Shown here piece after piece: positions 35,212 to 44,777 of a DNA stretch of 64,000 nucleotides. How positions within the stretch are numbered: position 1 is the stretch's first letter; every line of letters begins with the position of its first letter. A program made the translations under genes and the position numbers. Origin of the DNA: an uncultured Eubacteriales bacterium (lineage in GTDB: Bacteria; Bacillota; Clostridia; Oscillospirales; Oscillospiraceae); NCBI GenBank assembly GCA_949283375.1, contig CASDSM010000005.1, forward strand, positions 62,001 to 126,000, written 5' to 3'. The notes beneath the pieces were generated by a model, which did not search any database, was not told where the DNA came from, and saw nothing but the letters and a program-made list of their open reading frames with translations.

Positions 35212-36720
35212 TCACTTACCGGCCATGGCCAGGCTGATCTCGTCGATCGGCGGGTTCTTGCCGGGGAATTCGCCCATGATCTGGCCCTCGAACATGACCA
35301 CGATCCGGTCGCTCATCTCCAGGATCTCGTCAAAATCCGCCGAGATGAGCAGCACGCCGCAGCCGCCGTCGCGCGCCTCGATCATCATGTCGTGGATGAA
35401 GCGGGTCGCGCCGATGTCCAGGCCGCGCGTGGGGTGGACGGCGATGAGCAGGTCGGGGTCCGCCTCCAGCTCACGGGCGAGGATGATCTTCTGCTGGTTG
35501 CCGCCGGAGAGGCTGCGGGCCTCCTGCTCGACGGAGGCGCAGCGGATGTCGTACTTCTCCTGCATCTCGTCGGCGTACTCGCGCATCGCCTTCTTCTTGA
35601 GGAAGAGGCCCTTGCGCAGGCTGAAGCGGTCGGTGTCGGTGCTCTTGAGCACCAGATTCTCCCGCACGCTCATATCGCCCACCAGGCCCATCTTGTTGCG
35701 GTCCTCCGGGATATGGGAGACGCCCTCCTCGATGAAGAGCTGGGGGATGAACTTGGCCACCTTGCTGTCCTTGAGGTCCACCACGCCGCTGTCCGGGCCG
35801 ATGACGCCGGCGATGAGCTGGGCGAGCTGGCTCTGGCCATTGCCGTCCACACCGGCCACGCCGACGATCTCGCCCGCGCCGACGGTGAGGTTGACGCCGT
35901 TGAGGCCGCTGTGCTTGGCCTGCTTGTTGTAGTCCACCTGCTCCAGGCTGATCACCTGGCGGCCGGGCTCGGTCTTCTTATCGTACTGAGAGGGGGTGAG
36001 CTCGCGGCCGATCATCAGCGCGGCCAGCTCCGGGCCGGAGGTGTCCTCCTTGTTGAGCGTCAGGATGGTCTGCCCGGCGCGCAGGATGGTGATCCGGTCG
36101 GAGATGCGCAGCACCTCGCGCATCTTGTGGCTGATAAAGATGACGCTCTTGTTCTCGCTGGTGAGCTTTTCCATGATGGCGAAGAGGCCCTCGACCTCGA
36201 TATCGGTCAGGGCGGCGGTCGGCTCGTCCAGGATGAGCAGCTCCGCGCCGCGGTAGAGCGCCTTGAGGATCTCCACGCGCTGCTGCTCGCCCACCGAGAT
36301 CTCGGTGATCGGCTTGTCGAGCTGGACCTCCAGGCCATATTTCTCCGCCAGGGCGACGATCTCCGCGCGCATCTTGTCGCGCTGGATGAAGATGCCGGGG
36401 GTCCGGGTGTCGCCGAGGATGATGTTCTCAAACACCGTCATCGCCTCAACCAGCATAAAGTGCTGGTGGACCATGCCGATGCCCAGCTGCACCGCCTTGG
36501 CCGGGGAGTCAATGCGCACCTTCTGCCCATTGAGGTAGATGTCTCCCTCTGTCGGCTGATACAGGCCGATCAGGACATTCATCAGGGTGGATTTGCCCGC
36601 GCCGTTCTCGCCAAGCAGCGTGTGCACCTCGCCCTTACGAATGTCCAGATTGATATCCCGGTTGGCGAACACATCGCCAAAGCGCTTGGTAATGTGTTCC
36701 ATCCGCAATATCTCTTCCAT
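35212..36720 (-). CDS. Nucleoside ABC importer ATPase (two ABC domains)
   Basis: 502 residues with tandem nucleotide-binding domains. The first has Walker A GENGAGKSTLMN, signature ISVGEQQRVEI and ILDEPTAAL. The second has the altered Walker-like GVDGNGQSQLAQ, signature SLSGGNQQKII and a partly degenerate Walker B. One degenerate site is normal for sugar/nucleoside-type importers of the MglA/RbsA family. First gene of the importer operon, behind an attenuator-like hairpin. Confidence 0.93.
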   Translation of the reverse strand: MEEILRMEHITKRFGDVFANRDINLDIRKGEVHTLLGENGAGKSTLMNVLIGLYQPTEGDIYLNGQKVRIDSPAKAVQLGIGMVHQHFMLVEAMTVFENIILGDTRTPGIFIQRDKMRAEIVALAEKYGLEVQLDKPITEISVGEQQRVEILKALYRGAELLILDEPTAALTDIEVEGLFAIMEKLTSENKSVIFISHKMREVLRISDRITILRAGQTILTLNKEDTSGPELAALMIGRELTPSQYDKKTEPGRQVISLEQVDYNKQAKHSGLNGVNLTVGAGEIVGVAGVDGNGQSQLAQLIAGVIGPDSGVVDLKDSKVAKFIPQLFIEEGVSHIPEDRNKMGLVGDMSVRENLVLKSTDTDRFSLRKGLFLKKKAMREYADEMQEKYDIRCASVEQEARSLSGGNQQKIILARELEADPDLLIAVHPTRGLDIGATRFIHDMMIEARDGGCGVLLISADFDEILEMSDRIVVMFEGQIMGEFPGKNPPIDEISLAMAGK

Positions 36721-36766
36721 ATCCGCTCTCTCCTCTCTTCCTCTGATTTTACATGCTGTGAGCTGG

Positions 36767-36833
36767 AAAATAAAACAGACGGCAGTGGTGGCGATTCCTC
36801 ATCGACCGTCACCATCGCCGTCTGATTTATTTT
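36767..36833 (-). terminator. Attenuator-like hairpin in the importer leader
   Basis: A 17-base inverted repeat (36767-36783 with 36817-36833, one mismatch). The GC core is CAGACGGC/GCCGTCTG, and TTTTATTTT follows on the minus strand. It begins only about 12 bases after the -10 box, so most transcripts could stop here unless the hairpin is prevented. Confidence 0.65.
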
Positions 36834-36844
36834 CTTACTTTAAT

Positions 36845-36872
36845 ATAGTACCGTGTTTTACGGAAATGTCAA
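36845..36872 (-). promoter_or_regulatory. ABC importer operon promoter
   Basis: Minus strand: TTGACA (36872-36867), 16-base spacer, TACTAT (36850-36845). Confidence 0.75.
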
Positions 36873-36952
36873 GGGCTTTTGTAAGAAACGGGAAAAGCAC
36901 GGGAAAACCGCCGGAATCCATCCAATAATTGGAATGATTGACAATAGCGGCT

Positions 36953-37567
36953 TCACAGGTCCTCCGGCGCAGCGCCGTCGCGCAGCAGGAGGCGGGTCAG
37001 GTAGTCCGCCTGGGCGATCTCCGCATCCGGCGCAAAGAGCCTGCGCCGCGCGCACAGGAAGACCGCGCCCCAATATCCCTGCGCGAGCACCTCCGGGCAT
37101 CCGGGCACGCCGCCGCCCTCCCGCTGGGCACGTTCGGCCAGCGCGGCCGTCTCCTGACAGAGGGCGGCCCAGCCGGAGCGAAAGGCCTCCGCCGTCCTGC
37201 CCGCGCCGTGTATGATCTGGTCGGCGAGCACCACCTGGGCGGCGAACTCCGGCCGCCCCTCCAAGCGGGCGATCAGCGTCTCAGACAGGCGGCGCACCTG
37301 ACCGGCGGCCGGCCCCTCCGGGGCGAGAAGGGCGTGCAGGGCAGGCAGGACCTCCTCGCGCACCGGGCGGAAGATCTCGCGCAGGAGGGCCTCCTTGGAG
37401 GGAAAATAGAGATAGATCGTGCCCGGAGAGATGCCCAGCGCGCAGGCCAGCCCCCCGATCCGCACCCCGTCATAGCCCCGGCGCGCAAAATACGGGGTGG
37501 CCCCAGCCAGAATACGCCCGCGCATCCGCTCGCGCTGCTCCTGGCAGCGCTGGGGAGACCGCGCCAT
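36953..37567 (-). CDS. TetR/AcrR family transcriptional regulator
   Basis: 204 residues. N-terminal HTH: GATPYFARRGYDGVRIGGLA, then LGISPGTIYLYFPSKEALLREI, the classic TetR recognition helix. The C-terminal ligand domain is diverged. It is the second gene of an operon with the giant ABC transporter (15 bases apart). A matching palindrome sits at the operon promoter, which implies it represses both. Confidence 0.92.
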   Translation of the reverse strand: MARSPQRCQEQRERMRGRILAGATPYFARRGYDGVRIGGLACALGISPGTIYLYFPSKEALLREIFRPVREEVLPALHALLAPEGPAAGQVRRLSETLIARLEGRPEFAAQVVLADQIIHGAGRTAEAFRSGWAALCQETAALAERAQREGGGVPGCPEVLAQGYWGAVFLCARRRLFAPDAEIAQADYLTRLLLRDGAAPEDL

Positions 37568-37582
37568 AGCCGCCGCCCCCCG

Positions 37583-40500
37583 TCACTCGGTCCGCAGCGC
37601 GGCGACCGGATCGCTCCGGGCCGCCTTGCGCGAGGGGATCACGCCGCCGATCAGGGTGAGCACCACGCTCAGGGCGATCAGGATGAGGGCGGGCACGGGC
37701 GGGAGGACGGCGCTGACGTCGGTGGTCCCCGCCAGATAGTGGATGAGCGCGTTGCCCGGGATGAGCAGCAGCAGGGTCAGCCCGATGCCGAGCAGGCCGG
37801 CGCACAGGCCGATGATGAAGGTCTCGGCGTTGAACACTTGGGAGATGTTCCCCTTGGAGGCGCCGATGGCGCGCAGGATGCCGATCTCCTTCTTCCGCTC
37901 GAGCACGCTGATATAGGTGATGACCCCGATCATGATGGAGGAGACCACCAGAGAGATGGCGACAAAGGCGATGAGGACATAGCTGATGGTGTCGATGATC
38001 TCCGTCACCGAGCTCATGAGCGAGCCCACCATGTCGGTGTAGCTGATCACCTGCTCATCTCGGCCCTCCGCCTCCATCCGCTCGTTGTAGCCGTCCAGAA
38101 TGGCGACGACGGACGCCTTGCTCTCAAAGTCGGTGGGATAGATGTCGATCCCCGTGGGGGAGGAGAAGTCCACATAGCCCAGGGTGGAGAGATTGCCGTC
38201 ATAGGTCGCCGAGGCAGCGGCGCTCATGCTCATCATCAGTTCGGAGAGGCTGTTGCCGTCCATATTCATCTCGATGGCCCCGGCGAAGGCGTCCGCGTCG
38301 ATCTGGAATGCGTCCTCCAGGCTCTCGCCGAGGTTCTGGAAGGCCCCCTCCATCTCGCTCTGGAGCGCGGAGGCGAGCTGGCTCATCACCTGGCCCATCG
38401 CAGAGCTGATCTGCCCCTCCAGCGCGCCCGAGATCGCCTCTCCATAGGCGGCAAAGACCTCCTCAAAATACCCGCCGAGCACGGCGGAGAGCTGGTCCTG
38501 CACGTCCTCCAGGTCCACGATCTCCGCAAGGCCGTCGGCGATGAGCTGCTGCGTCTCCTCCTGGGAGAGATAGTCGGCGAAGTAGGACCCCATCAGGCTG
38601 GGGTCGGGCAGGCCGTTTTCCACCGCGTAGGCCTGATAGCCATCGGCGAGGTCGGCGGCCAGGGCGGCGAGCTGCTCTGTGCTGATCTCCACCGGTTCGA
38701 GCTGCAGATGCTCCTGCGCCCAGGCGGTGAGGATCTGCTGCGCGCCCTCCGTCTGGAGGTATTCCAGCAGGTAGGTGTCAAACTGCTCCGGGTCGGTGTA
38801 GCCCTGCTCGGCGGCATAGACCTGATAGCCCGCCATCACCTCGACCACCAGAGCCTGCAGATCCTCCTCCGTGACGGCGGGGCCGCCGTTGGCCTCGATG
38901 ATGGCCTCGATATGCCCGGAGAGGACCTCCCCCGCCGCCTCGGTCTGGAGATAGGCGAGAAAGTCGTTCGTCAGGTTGGAGTAGTCCGCCTCCGGGTGCT
39001 CGGCAGCGTAGTCCTGATAGCCGCTCACCACCTGCACCGCCAACTCGAGGAGCTGCTCATAGGACACCTCCACCTCCAGCCCGCCCATCAGCTCCGCGAG
39101 GTCAAAGGCGGGCATGTCCGGCAGTTCTACCTGAATATCGCCCAGGTCGAGGGAGCTGCCGAGGTCGATGGTGCCGCCCACATCCTCAAAGGCGTCGGAG
39201 AAGTCGAGCGAGCCGCTGATGCTCTCGTTCAGCGCCTCCTCGTCAAACTGGAAGGCGGACTCCATCGACTCGGTATCCACTGTGAAGAGGGACTCCATGT
39301 CAAATTCGCTCTGGTCGCTCTCCTCGCCGAAGGGCTCGCCGGTGAAGACGTTGGTCTCCGGGTCCGCGAGCTGGGCCCGGACGATCTCGCTCTCTTCCGC
39401 CAGTCCGGCGACGTGGCGGGAGAGGTCCGCCGTATAGCCGATGCCGGTGGTGAGGACAAAGCCGTTGCCGTCCTCCGACGGCTGGACCACGCCGACCACC
39501 GTGAGGTCCTCCCCCGCGGCGACCAGGTCGTTCATATACGCCTCGTCGTCCGTCTTGTCCCGCCAGACGGCATACTCGCTGTCATATTCGTAATAGTCCG
39601 CGCTGGAGACCAGCTTGAAGGTGATGCCGAGCACATCGTCGCAGGTATAGGTCCCCATGTCCTCCGGGGTGACGATGGTCTCCTCGTGGATGAACTGGTC
39701 GATCATCTCGTCGAGCTCCATCGCGTCGCGCAGGCCGAGGGTGTAGAGCATAAAGTCGCTCATCCCGCCGCCGGAGGTGAGCACCACGACGCACTCGTCA
39801 TACGCCTCCGGCCAGCGGCCGGCCACCACGTCGTACTGCGTCTCATAGAGCCCGGTGGTCTCCGGCATCTGATAGAACATGTCCGTGCTCATCATGGAGG
39901 AGACCAGGCTGCTCGAGCTGGAGCCGGAGCCAAAGCCGAGGGCGGCAAAGGAGGAGTCCGGATTCACCTGGCGCACGCCGTCCTCCGTCTCCAGATAGAT
40001 CTGCGGGGTGGCGGAGTAGCTGTACTCGATCGCGTTGATGTACGGCTCCATGCCGCTCTCGCAGCTGTCGAGGAAGGTCTTCAGCGCGCCCAGGTCGTTG
40101 GAGTCCAGGCGGGAGAACATGCTGCTCACCATGTCCAGCACCCGGATCTCCCCCTCCCCCGCCGCCTCGCCGCCGGCGCCGGAGACCGCCGTCCCCATCA
40201 TCGCGGTGAGGTTCAGGCCGGTGCTCTGGATCTGGAGGGGGTACTCCGAGAGCGTCTCCTCCTCGATGGAGCGGATATAGGCGTTCACGCCGGTGGAGAG
40301 GGCCAGGATCGCCGCGATGCCGATGATGCCGATGGACCCGGCAAAGGAGGTGAGCAGGGTGCGCGCCTTCTTCGTACGCAGGTTGTTGAAGCTCAGGGCG
40401 AGCGCGGTGAGGAAGGACATGGAGCTCTTGCCCATATTCTTGTGCTGCGGCGGGGCGAGCGCCCCCTCGTCCACCTCGTAGGGGTCGGAGTCGGAGCGGA

Positions 40501-41152
40501 TCCTGCCGTCGCGCAGATTGACGATGCGCGTGGCGTAGGCCTCGGCCAGCTCGGGGTTGTGGGTGACCATCACCACCAGCCGGTCGCGGGCCACCTCGCG
40601 CAGCAGGTCCATCACCTGCACGCTGGTGTCGCTGTCCAGCGCGCCGGTGGGCTCGTCGGCCAGGAGGATGTCCGGGTCGTTCACCAGGGCGCGGGCGATG
40701 GCGACACGCTGCATCTGGCCGCCGGACATCTGGTTGGGCTTCTTGTGCAGCTGGTCCCCCAGCCCCACCCGCTCCAGGGCGCGCCTGGCCCGCGCGCGGC
40801 GCTCGGCCTTGCCGATGCCGGAGATGGTGAGGGCCAGCTCCACGTTCGCCAGCACCGTCTGATGCGGGATCAGGTTATAGCTCTGGAAGACAAAGCCGAT
40901 CGTGTGATTGCGGTAGGAGTCCCAGTCGCGGTCCTTATATTTCCTGGTGGAGATGCCGTTGATCACCAGGTCGCCGCTGTCATAGCGGTCCAGCCCGCCG
41001 ATGATGTTCAGCAGCGTCGTCTTGCCCGAACCGCTGGGGCCGAGGATGGCGACGAACTCGTTGTCGCGCAGGTTCAGGCTCACGTCGTCCAGCGCCTTCT
41101 GCACCAGCTTACCCGTCCGGTACTCCTTGCGGATGTGTTTGATCTGAAGCAT
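37583..41152 (-). CDS. Giant MacB-like ABC transporter (ATPase fused to permease, large external domain)
   Basis: 1189 residues from the ATG at 41152. Residues 1-230 are a LolD/MacB ATPase ([39 protein letters not shown]). A TM follows near 275, then about 730 residues of external domain. Within it, residues about 694-881 are three tandem repeats of about 63 residues with the core GYQxYAxE...YL(Q/S)xE. Three C-terminal TM helices with the FtsX-like [19 protein letters not shown] motif end the protein. MacB-type transporters act on the envelope by mechanotransmission rather than import. Length is about twice that of classical MacB. Under control of the following TetR gene. Confidence 0.9.
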   Translation of the reverse strand: MLQIKHIRKEYRTGKLVQKALDDVSLNLRDNEFVAILGPSGSGKTTLLNIIGGLDRYDSGDLVINGISTRKYKDRDWDSYRNHTIGFVFQSYNLIPHQTVLANVELALTISGIGKAERRARARRALERVGLGDQLHKKPNQMSGGQMQRVAIARALVNDPDILLADEPTGALDSDTSVQVMDLLREVARDRLVVMVTHNPELAEAYATRIVNLRDGRIRSDSDPYEVDEGALAPPQHKNMGKSSMSFLTALALSFNNLRTKKARTLLTSFAGSIGIIGIAAILALSTGVNAYIRSIEEETLSEYPLQIQSTGLNLTAMMGTAVSGAGGEAAGEGEIRVLDMVSSMFSRLDSNDLGALKTFLDSCESGMEPYINAIEYSYSATPQIYLETEDGVRQVNPDSSFAALGFGSGSSSSSLVSSMMSTDMFYQMPETTGLYETQYDVVAGRWPEAYDECVVVLTSGGGMSDFMLYTLGLRDAMELDEMIDQFIHEETIVTPEDMGTYTCDDVLGITFKLVSSADYYEYDSEYAVWRDKTDDEAYMNDLVAAGEDLTVVGVVQPSEDGNGFVLTTGIGYTADLSRHVAGLAEESEIVRAQLADPETNVFTGEPFGEESDQSEFDMESLFTVDTESMESAFQFDEEALNESISGSLDFSDAFEDVGGTIDLGSSLDLGDIQVELPDMPAFDLAELMGGLEVEVSYEQLLELAVQVVSGYQDYAAEHPEADYSNLTNDFLAYLQTEAAGEVLSGHIEAIIEANGGPAVTEEDLQALVVEVMAGYQVYAAEQGYTDPEQFDTYLLEYLQTEGAQQILTAWAQEHLQLEPVEISTEQLAALAADLADGYQAYAVENGLPDPSLMGSYFADYLSQEETQQLIADGLAEIVDLEDVQDQLSAVLGGYFEEVFAAYGEAISGALEGQISSAMGQVMSQLASALQSEMEGAFQNLGESLEDAFQIDADAFAGAIEMNMDGNSLSELMMSMSAAASATYDGNLSTLGYVDFSSPTGIDIYPTDFESKASVVAILDGYNERMEAEGRDEQVISYTDMVGSLMSSVTEIIDTISYVLIAFVAISLVVSSIMIGVITYISVLERKKEIGILRAIGASKGNISQVFNAETFIIGLCAGLLGIGLTLLLLIPGNALIHYLAGTTDVSAVLPPVPALILIALSVVLTLIGGVIPSRKAARSDPVAALRTE
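38510..39072 (-). repeat. Three tandem ~63-residue repeats within the ABC transporter ectodomain
   Basis: Three consecutive units begin with V-S-Y-E-Q-L, V-T-E-E-D-L and I-S-T-E-Q-L. Each has GYQ(D/V/A)YA about 12 residues in and a YLQTE or YLSQE block after that. They are related at protein level but clearly diverged in DNA. Confidence 0.75.
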
Positions 41153-41200
41153 GAAAAACGCCCCCTCCTTCCGGGGCCCGGCAGATACCAACTCCGATTG

Positions 41201-41218
41201 ACTGAACGTTTATTCAGT
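41201..41218. promoter_or_regulatory. Candidate TetR operator
   Basis: ACTGAA-CGTTTA-TTCAGT, a 6-bp dyad with a 6-base centre (part of it also symmetric). It lies just downstream of the -10 box of the ABC-tetR promoter, where binding would block initiation. Confidence 0.75.
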
Positions 41219-41226
41219 ATACCGTC

Positions 41227-41255
41227 ATGATAGACGCCGCCCCCGGCTTTGTCAA
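41227..41255 (-). promoter_or_regulatory. ABC transporter-tetR promoter
   Basis: Minus strand: TTGACA (41255-41250), 17-base spacer, TATCAT (41232-41227). Confidence 0.85.
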
Positions 41256-41323
41256 CCGGCGGGCGGCGTTGTTCAAAGAATATTCGCAATTTCAGAGCGG
41301 ATGGCCGGTGCCCTCTCCCCCGC

Positions 41324-42667
41324 TCAGCCGCGCCGTGGCACGATGTTCCCGGCGGCCTTGTAGATGTGGCCGGAGGGGATCACGCCGCGCACGCTGGAGA
41401 GGGGGTAGACGCTGCTCTCCGGGCCGATCACGGTGCCGGGGTTGAGCACACTGTTGCAGCCGACCTCCACCCGGTCGCCCAGCATGGCGCCGAACTTCTT
41501 GCGCCCGGTCTCCCACTGCGCGCCGTCCGGCCCCTTGACCACGACAAGGGTCTTGTCGCTCTTGACGTTGGAGGTGATGGACCCCGCGCCCATGTGGGCC
41601 TTATAGCCGAGGATGGAGTCGCCCACATAGTTGTAGTGCGGCACCTGCACCCCGTCAAAGAGGATGACGTTCTTCAGCTCGGTGGAGTTGCCCACCACCG
41701 CGCCGCAGCCGACGAGGACGTTCCCGCGGATGAACGCGCCGGGGCGGACCTCCGTCTCCGGGCCGATGATGCACGGGCCGTTCAGCGTCGCCGTGGCGGC
41801 CACGCGGGCGGACCGGGCCACCCATACCTCGGGGGCGGCCTCGTCATATACCTCCCGGTCCAGCGTCGGGCCGAGGGCGCGGACAAAGGCGCCGATCTCC
41901 CCCAGCGCCTCCCAGGGGTAGGTGAAGCGCTCGAGCAGCGGCTTTGCCAGGGTATGCTCCAGCGAGTAGAGCGCGGAGATTTGGACAGATGCGGACATGG
42001 TCTCTCTTCCTTCCTGAATGGGTTCCGGCAGGGCGGCCCGGGTGGCCACGCACCGGTGGATGGGCATCCCCTGGGCGGAGAACTTCGCCTCGTAGTCCGT
42101 CATGACGCCCTGGGTCCCGTGCTCGTGGAGGTGATAGGTCACCTCGCTGAGGGTGTAGCCCGCCTCGGGGAACTGGGTGAGGGAGAAGTCAAAGAGCGGG
42201 CGGTTGTCCGTCTTGAAGTGGATCTCTCCCCCGTCGCGGAGGAAGGCGCGGTAGCTGCGCAGGAAGCCCACATAGGTCAGCCGCCGCTTCGCGTGCCGCT
42301 TGGAGGGCCAGGGGTCGCAGAAGTTGATGAACATCCGGTCCACCTCGCCGGGGGCGAACATCTCGCCCAGCTCCGCCGCGTCGGCGCAGATGAAGAACAC
42401 GTTGCCGAGCTCCAGCGCGCGCGCCTTCTCCATCGCCATCACCAGCGCGTCCGGCACCCGCTCCACGGCGATGAGCAGGGCCTCGGGGTGCTGCCGCGCT
42501 GTCTCGGCGGTGAAGGTCCCCTTGCCGCAGCCGATCTCCAGCCAGAGCGCCTCCGCCTCCGGCAGGAGGCTCCGCCACGCGCCGCGCAGGGCGCGCGGGT
42601 CCTGGATCTGCCAGTCGGCGCAGCGCTCCATCCGGGGCACCAGATTCTTCTTTCGTCTCATTCGCAT
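41324..42667 (-). CDS. trmB: Fusion: tRNA (guanine-N7)-methyltransferase TrmB + left-handed beta-helix acyltransferase-like domain
   Basis: 447 residues from the ATG at 42667. Residues 1-211 are a full-length TrmB (LWLEIGCGKGTFTAETA SAM site, FINFCDPWPSKRHAKRRLT, TDYEAKFSAQGMPI), which makes m7G46 in tRNA. A 12-residue linker leads to Met at codon 224 (base 41998). From there 224 residues form a hexapeptide-repeat domain like the C-terminal half of GlmU-type sugar-nucleotide enzymes (NGPCIIGPETEVRPGAFIRG, YVGDSILGYKAHMGAGSITS). No stop separates them. A purine-rich GGAAGGAAGAGAG before the internal ATG suggests two former genes joined by stop loss, and the second may also be made alone. Confidence 0.85.
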   Translation of the reverse strand: MRMRRKKNLVPRMERCADWQIQDPRALRGAWRSLLPEAEALWLEIGCGKGTFTAETARQHPEALLIAVERVPDALVMAMEKARALELGNVFFICADAAELGEMFAPGEVDRMFINFCDPWPSKRHAKRRLTYVGFLRSYRAFLRDGGEIHFKTDNRPLFDFSLTQFPEAGYTLSEVTYHLHEHGTQGVMTDYEAKFSAQGMPIHRCVATRAALPEPIQEGRETMSASVQISALYSLEHTLAKPLLERFTYPWEALGEIGAFVRALGPTLDREVYDEAAPEVWVARSARVAATATLNGPCIIGPETEVRPGAFIRGNVLVGCGAVVGNSTELKNVILFDGVQVPHYNYVGDSILGYKAHMGAGSITSNVKSDKTLVVVKGPDGAQWETGRKKFGAMLGDRVEVGCNSVLNPGTVIGPESSVYPLSSVRGVIPSGHIYKAAGNIVPRRG

Positions 42668-42711
42668 GTCGTTGTATCGCTCCTTGATTTTCTCCAGTCT
42701 GTGCCGGGCCT

Positions 42712-43170
42712 TTACAGCCGCAGCCCCTTGACGTCCTTGATGCGCGAGAGGATCGTCCGGCACCGGCTCTCCCGCAGCCCGGGCAGGCGGTCGATCACCC
42801 CGGTCACCAGCCGCTCCATCTCCTCCGCCGAGGCGGCCACCGCGTGTACATGCAGGCGGCAGGGGCCGGTCACGCGGTAGATCTGGGTGACGGCGTCATG
42901 CCTGAGCAGGATCTCCGCCGCCTCCGCGAGGGTGTCCGGCTGAAACTCCAGCTCAAAATAGCAGGAGACCGCGCCGCTCACCTTCTGGGGGTTGACGATG
43001 GCGGTATACTCCTCAATCACCCCGCGCCGCTCGAGCGCCTGCACCCGAGCCGCCGCCGCCACGCGGGAGATGCCCACCCGCTGGCCCAGCTCGGAGTAGC
43101 TCATCCGGGCGTTTTCCGTCAGCAGCCGGACGATCTGCCCGTCCAGCGCGTCCAGTCCCTCCAGAAACAT
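42712..43170 (-). CDS. Lrp/AsnC family regulator
   Basis: 152 residues. N-terminal HTH (LDGQIVRLLTENARMSYSEL, VGISRVAAAARVQALERRGV) and a C-terminal RAM domain (AVTQIYRVTGPCRLHVHAVA). Such proteins sense amino acids and form octamers. It is transcribed away from the second MATE gene and shares an intergenic region with it, so it may control that pump, itself, or genes elsewhere. Confidence 0.92.
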   Translation of the reverse strand: MFLEGLDALDGQIVRLLTENARMSYSELGQRVGISRVAAAARVQALERRGVIEEYTAIVNPQKVSGAVSCYFELEFQPDTLAEAAEILLRHDAVTQIYRVTGPCRLHVHAVAASAEEMERLVTGVIDRLPGLRESRCRTILSRIKDVKGLRL

Positions 43171-43196
43171 CGCGCGCCCCCCTTTCCACGCCCACG

Positions 43197-43226
43197 ATTA
43201 TACAACAGACCGGTCAAAAAAATCAA
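43197..43226 (-). promoter_or_regulatory. lrp-like gene promoter
   Basis: Minus strand: TTGATT (43226-43221), 18-base spacer, TATAAT (43202-43197), about 27 bases before the ATG. Confidence 0.75.
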
Positions 43227-43250
43227 GACAGCCGCGCCGGCCGGCCGCGA

Positions 43251-43279
43251 TTGACAGCGCGTCCCCTCCGGCCTATAAT
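43251..43279 (+). promoter_or_regulatory. MATE transporter promoter
   Basis: Perfect consensus TTGACA, 17-base spacer, TATAAT. It shows that a TTG codon at 43251 is the -35 box and not the gene's start. Confidence 0.95.
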
Positions 43280-43325
43280 AGTGCTGACAAATGTTAATCT
43301 ATTACTTACGAAAGGAAAGATGGCG

Positions 43326-44669
43326 ATGGGACGGGAGCTGACGCGCGGGCCGGTGATCCCGGTGATGCTGCGCTTTGCCGGGCCGATGATTTTGGGGGAC
43401 CTGCTCCAGCAGTGCTACAACATCGCCGACACGCTGATCGTTGGCCGGGCGCTGGGGACGGATGCGCTGGCGGCGGTGGGCTCGGCGTTCACGCTGATGA
43501 CCTTCCTCACCTCCATCCTCCTCGGCCTGGCGATGGGGAGCGGGACGGTGTTCTCCATCCGCTTCGGCCAGCGGGACGAGCGCGGCCTGCGCGAGGGCAT
43601 CCTCGCCTCCTTCGTCCTGCTCGCGGCGGTGACGGCGGCGCTCAACGCGCTGGTCTATGCCGGGATGGACGGCATTTTGTGGTTCCTGCGCGTGGAGGGG
43701 GAGATCGCCCGCCTCCTGCGGGACTATCTCGAGGTGATCTTTGCGGGGCTGGCGGGGGTCTTTCTCTACAACTACTTCGCCTCCCTCCTGCGTGCGCTGG
43801 GGGACTCCGTCGCCCCGCTCGTCTTCCTCTTCTGCTCGGCGGCGCTCAACATCGCGCTCGACCTCTGGTTCGTGCTCGGACTGGGGCGGGGCGTGGCCGG
43901 CGCGGCGGAGGCGACGGTCCTCTCGCAGTATCTGTCCGGAATTGGGCTGGCGATCTACGCCGTTCGCCGTCTCCCGCAGCTGCGACGGCTCCGCGGGACG
44001 CCGCTGCGGGCGGCCCGGGTGCGGGAGATCGCCGGCTTTTCCGCCCTGACGTGCGCGCAGCAGTCCATCATGAATCTGGGCATTTTGGCGGTGCAGGGGC
44101 TGGTGAACAGCTTTGGCGGGACGGTGATGGCCGCCTTCGCCGCGGCGGTGAAGATCGACGCCTTTGCCTACCTGCCGGTGCAGGACTTCGGCAACGCCTG
44201 CTCCGTCTTCCTCGCTCAGAACTACGGGGCGGGCGCGCGCGAGCGCCTGCGGGAGGGGCTGCGCGGGGCAGCGGCGGCGGCCGTCCTCTTCGGCCTGCTC
44301 GCCTCGGTGATGGTGTGGACCTTCGCCGGGCCGCTGATGGGCCTCTTCGTCCCGCCGGAGGAGGGGGCGGTGATCGCCGAGGGGGTGCGCTATCTGCGCA
44401 TCGAGGGCGCGTTTTACGCTCTGATCGGCCTGCTCTTTCTCTTTTACGGGCTCTACCGCGCGGTGGGGCGGCCGGGAATGTCCGTCGTGCTCACCGTCAT
44501 CTCCCTCGGCGTCCGCGTCGCCCTGGCCTATGCCCTCTCCGCCCTGCCCGGCGTCGGGGTGGCGGGCATCTGGTGGTCCGTCCCCATCGGGTGGCTGCTG
44601 GCGGACCTCGCGGGGGCGGGCTATTTCCTCCTGCGCCGGGAGCGGCTGCTGACGCCCGGGCGGGTATAA
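43326..44669 (+). CDS. MATE family efflux transporter (second copy)
   Basis: 447 residues from the ATG at 43326, with AAAGGA 9 bases upstream. Twelve TM helices in two halves. The N-terminal MLRFAGPMILGDLLQQCYNI and DTLIVGRALGTDALAAVG, and the mid QDFGNACSVFLAQNYGAG, are MATE hallmarks. Its divergent neighbour is an Lrp-type regulator. It is not a close relative of the first MATE gene in this window. Substrate unknown. Confidence 0.93.
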   Translation: MGRELTRGPVIPVMLRFAGPMILGDLLQQCYNIADTLIVGRALGTDALAAVGSAFTLMTFLTSILLGLAMGSGTVFSIRFGQRDERGLREGILASFVLLAAVTAALNALVYAGMDGILWFLRVEGEIARLLRDYLEVIFAGLAGVFLYNYFASLLRALGDSVAPLVFLFCSAALNIALDLWFVLGLGRGVAGAAEATVLSQYLSGIGLAIYAVRRLPQLRRLRGTPLRAARVREIAGFSALTCAQQSIMNLGILAVQGLVNSFGGTVMAAFAAAVKIDAFAYLPVQDFGNACSVFLAQNYGAGARERLREGLRGAAAAAVLFGLLASVMVWTFAGPLMGLFVPPEEGAVIAEGVRYLRIEGAFYALIGLLFLFYGLYRAVGRPGMSVVLTVISLGVRVALAYALSALPGVGVAGIWWSVPIGWLLADLAGAGYFLLRRERLLTPGRV

Positions 44670-44713
44670 TGCCATCCATGCGCGGGCGGACGCTTTTTCC
44701 CAGATTTTTCTCC

Positions 44714-44742
44714 ATGACAGGCGGGGAGAACTGTGCTACAAT
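44714..44742 (+). promoter_or_regulatory. Promoter of the HD-domain gene
   Basis: ATGACA, 17-base spacer, TACAAT; about 80 bases upstream of the start codon. Confidence 0.6.
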
Positions 44743-44746
44743 CATG

Positions 44747-44777
44747 TCTGCGGGATCAACCGCAGAGCAGTTGATCC
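44747..44777 (+). promoter_or_regulatory. 5' UTR with two competing hairpins
   Basis: TCTGCGG/CCGCAGA (44747-44766, loop GATCAA) and GGATCAAC/GTTGATCC (44753-44777) share bases, so only one can form at a time. They lie at the predicted transcript start of the HD gene. Confidence 0.45.

Noticed and set aside
36721-36840. Purine riboswitch before the nucleoside importer
   Set aside because: The three-way junction with conserved TATA/loop-loop sequences is not visible; only a terminator-like hairpin is clear.
36938-41230. A 1430-codon open frame on the + strand
   Set aside because: It is the antisense shadow of the ABC transporter and tetR genes in GC-rich DNA; its translation is His/Gly/Asp-rich without domains, and it has no ribosome site.
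43251-43325. N-terminal extension of the second MATE protein from TTG 43251
   Set aside because: The bases are a perfect sigma-A promoter (TTGACA and TATAAT); the ribosome site selects ATG 43326.
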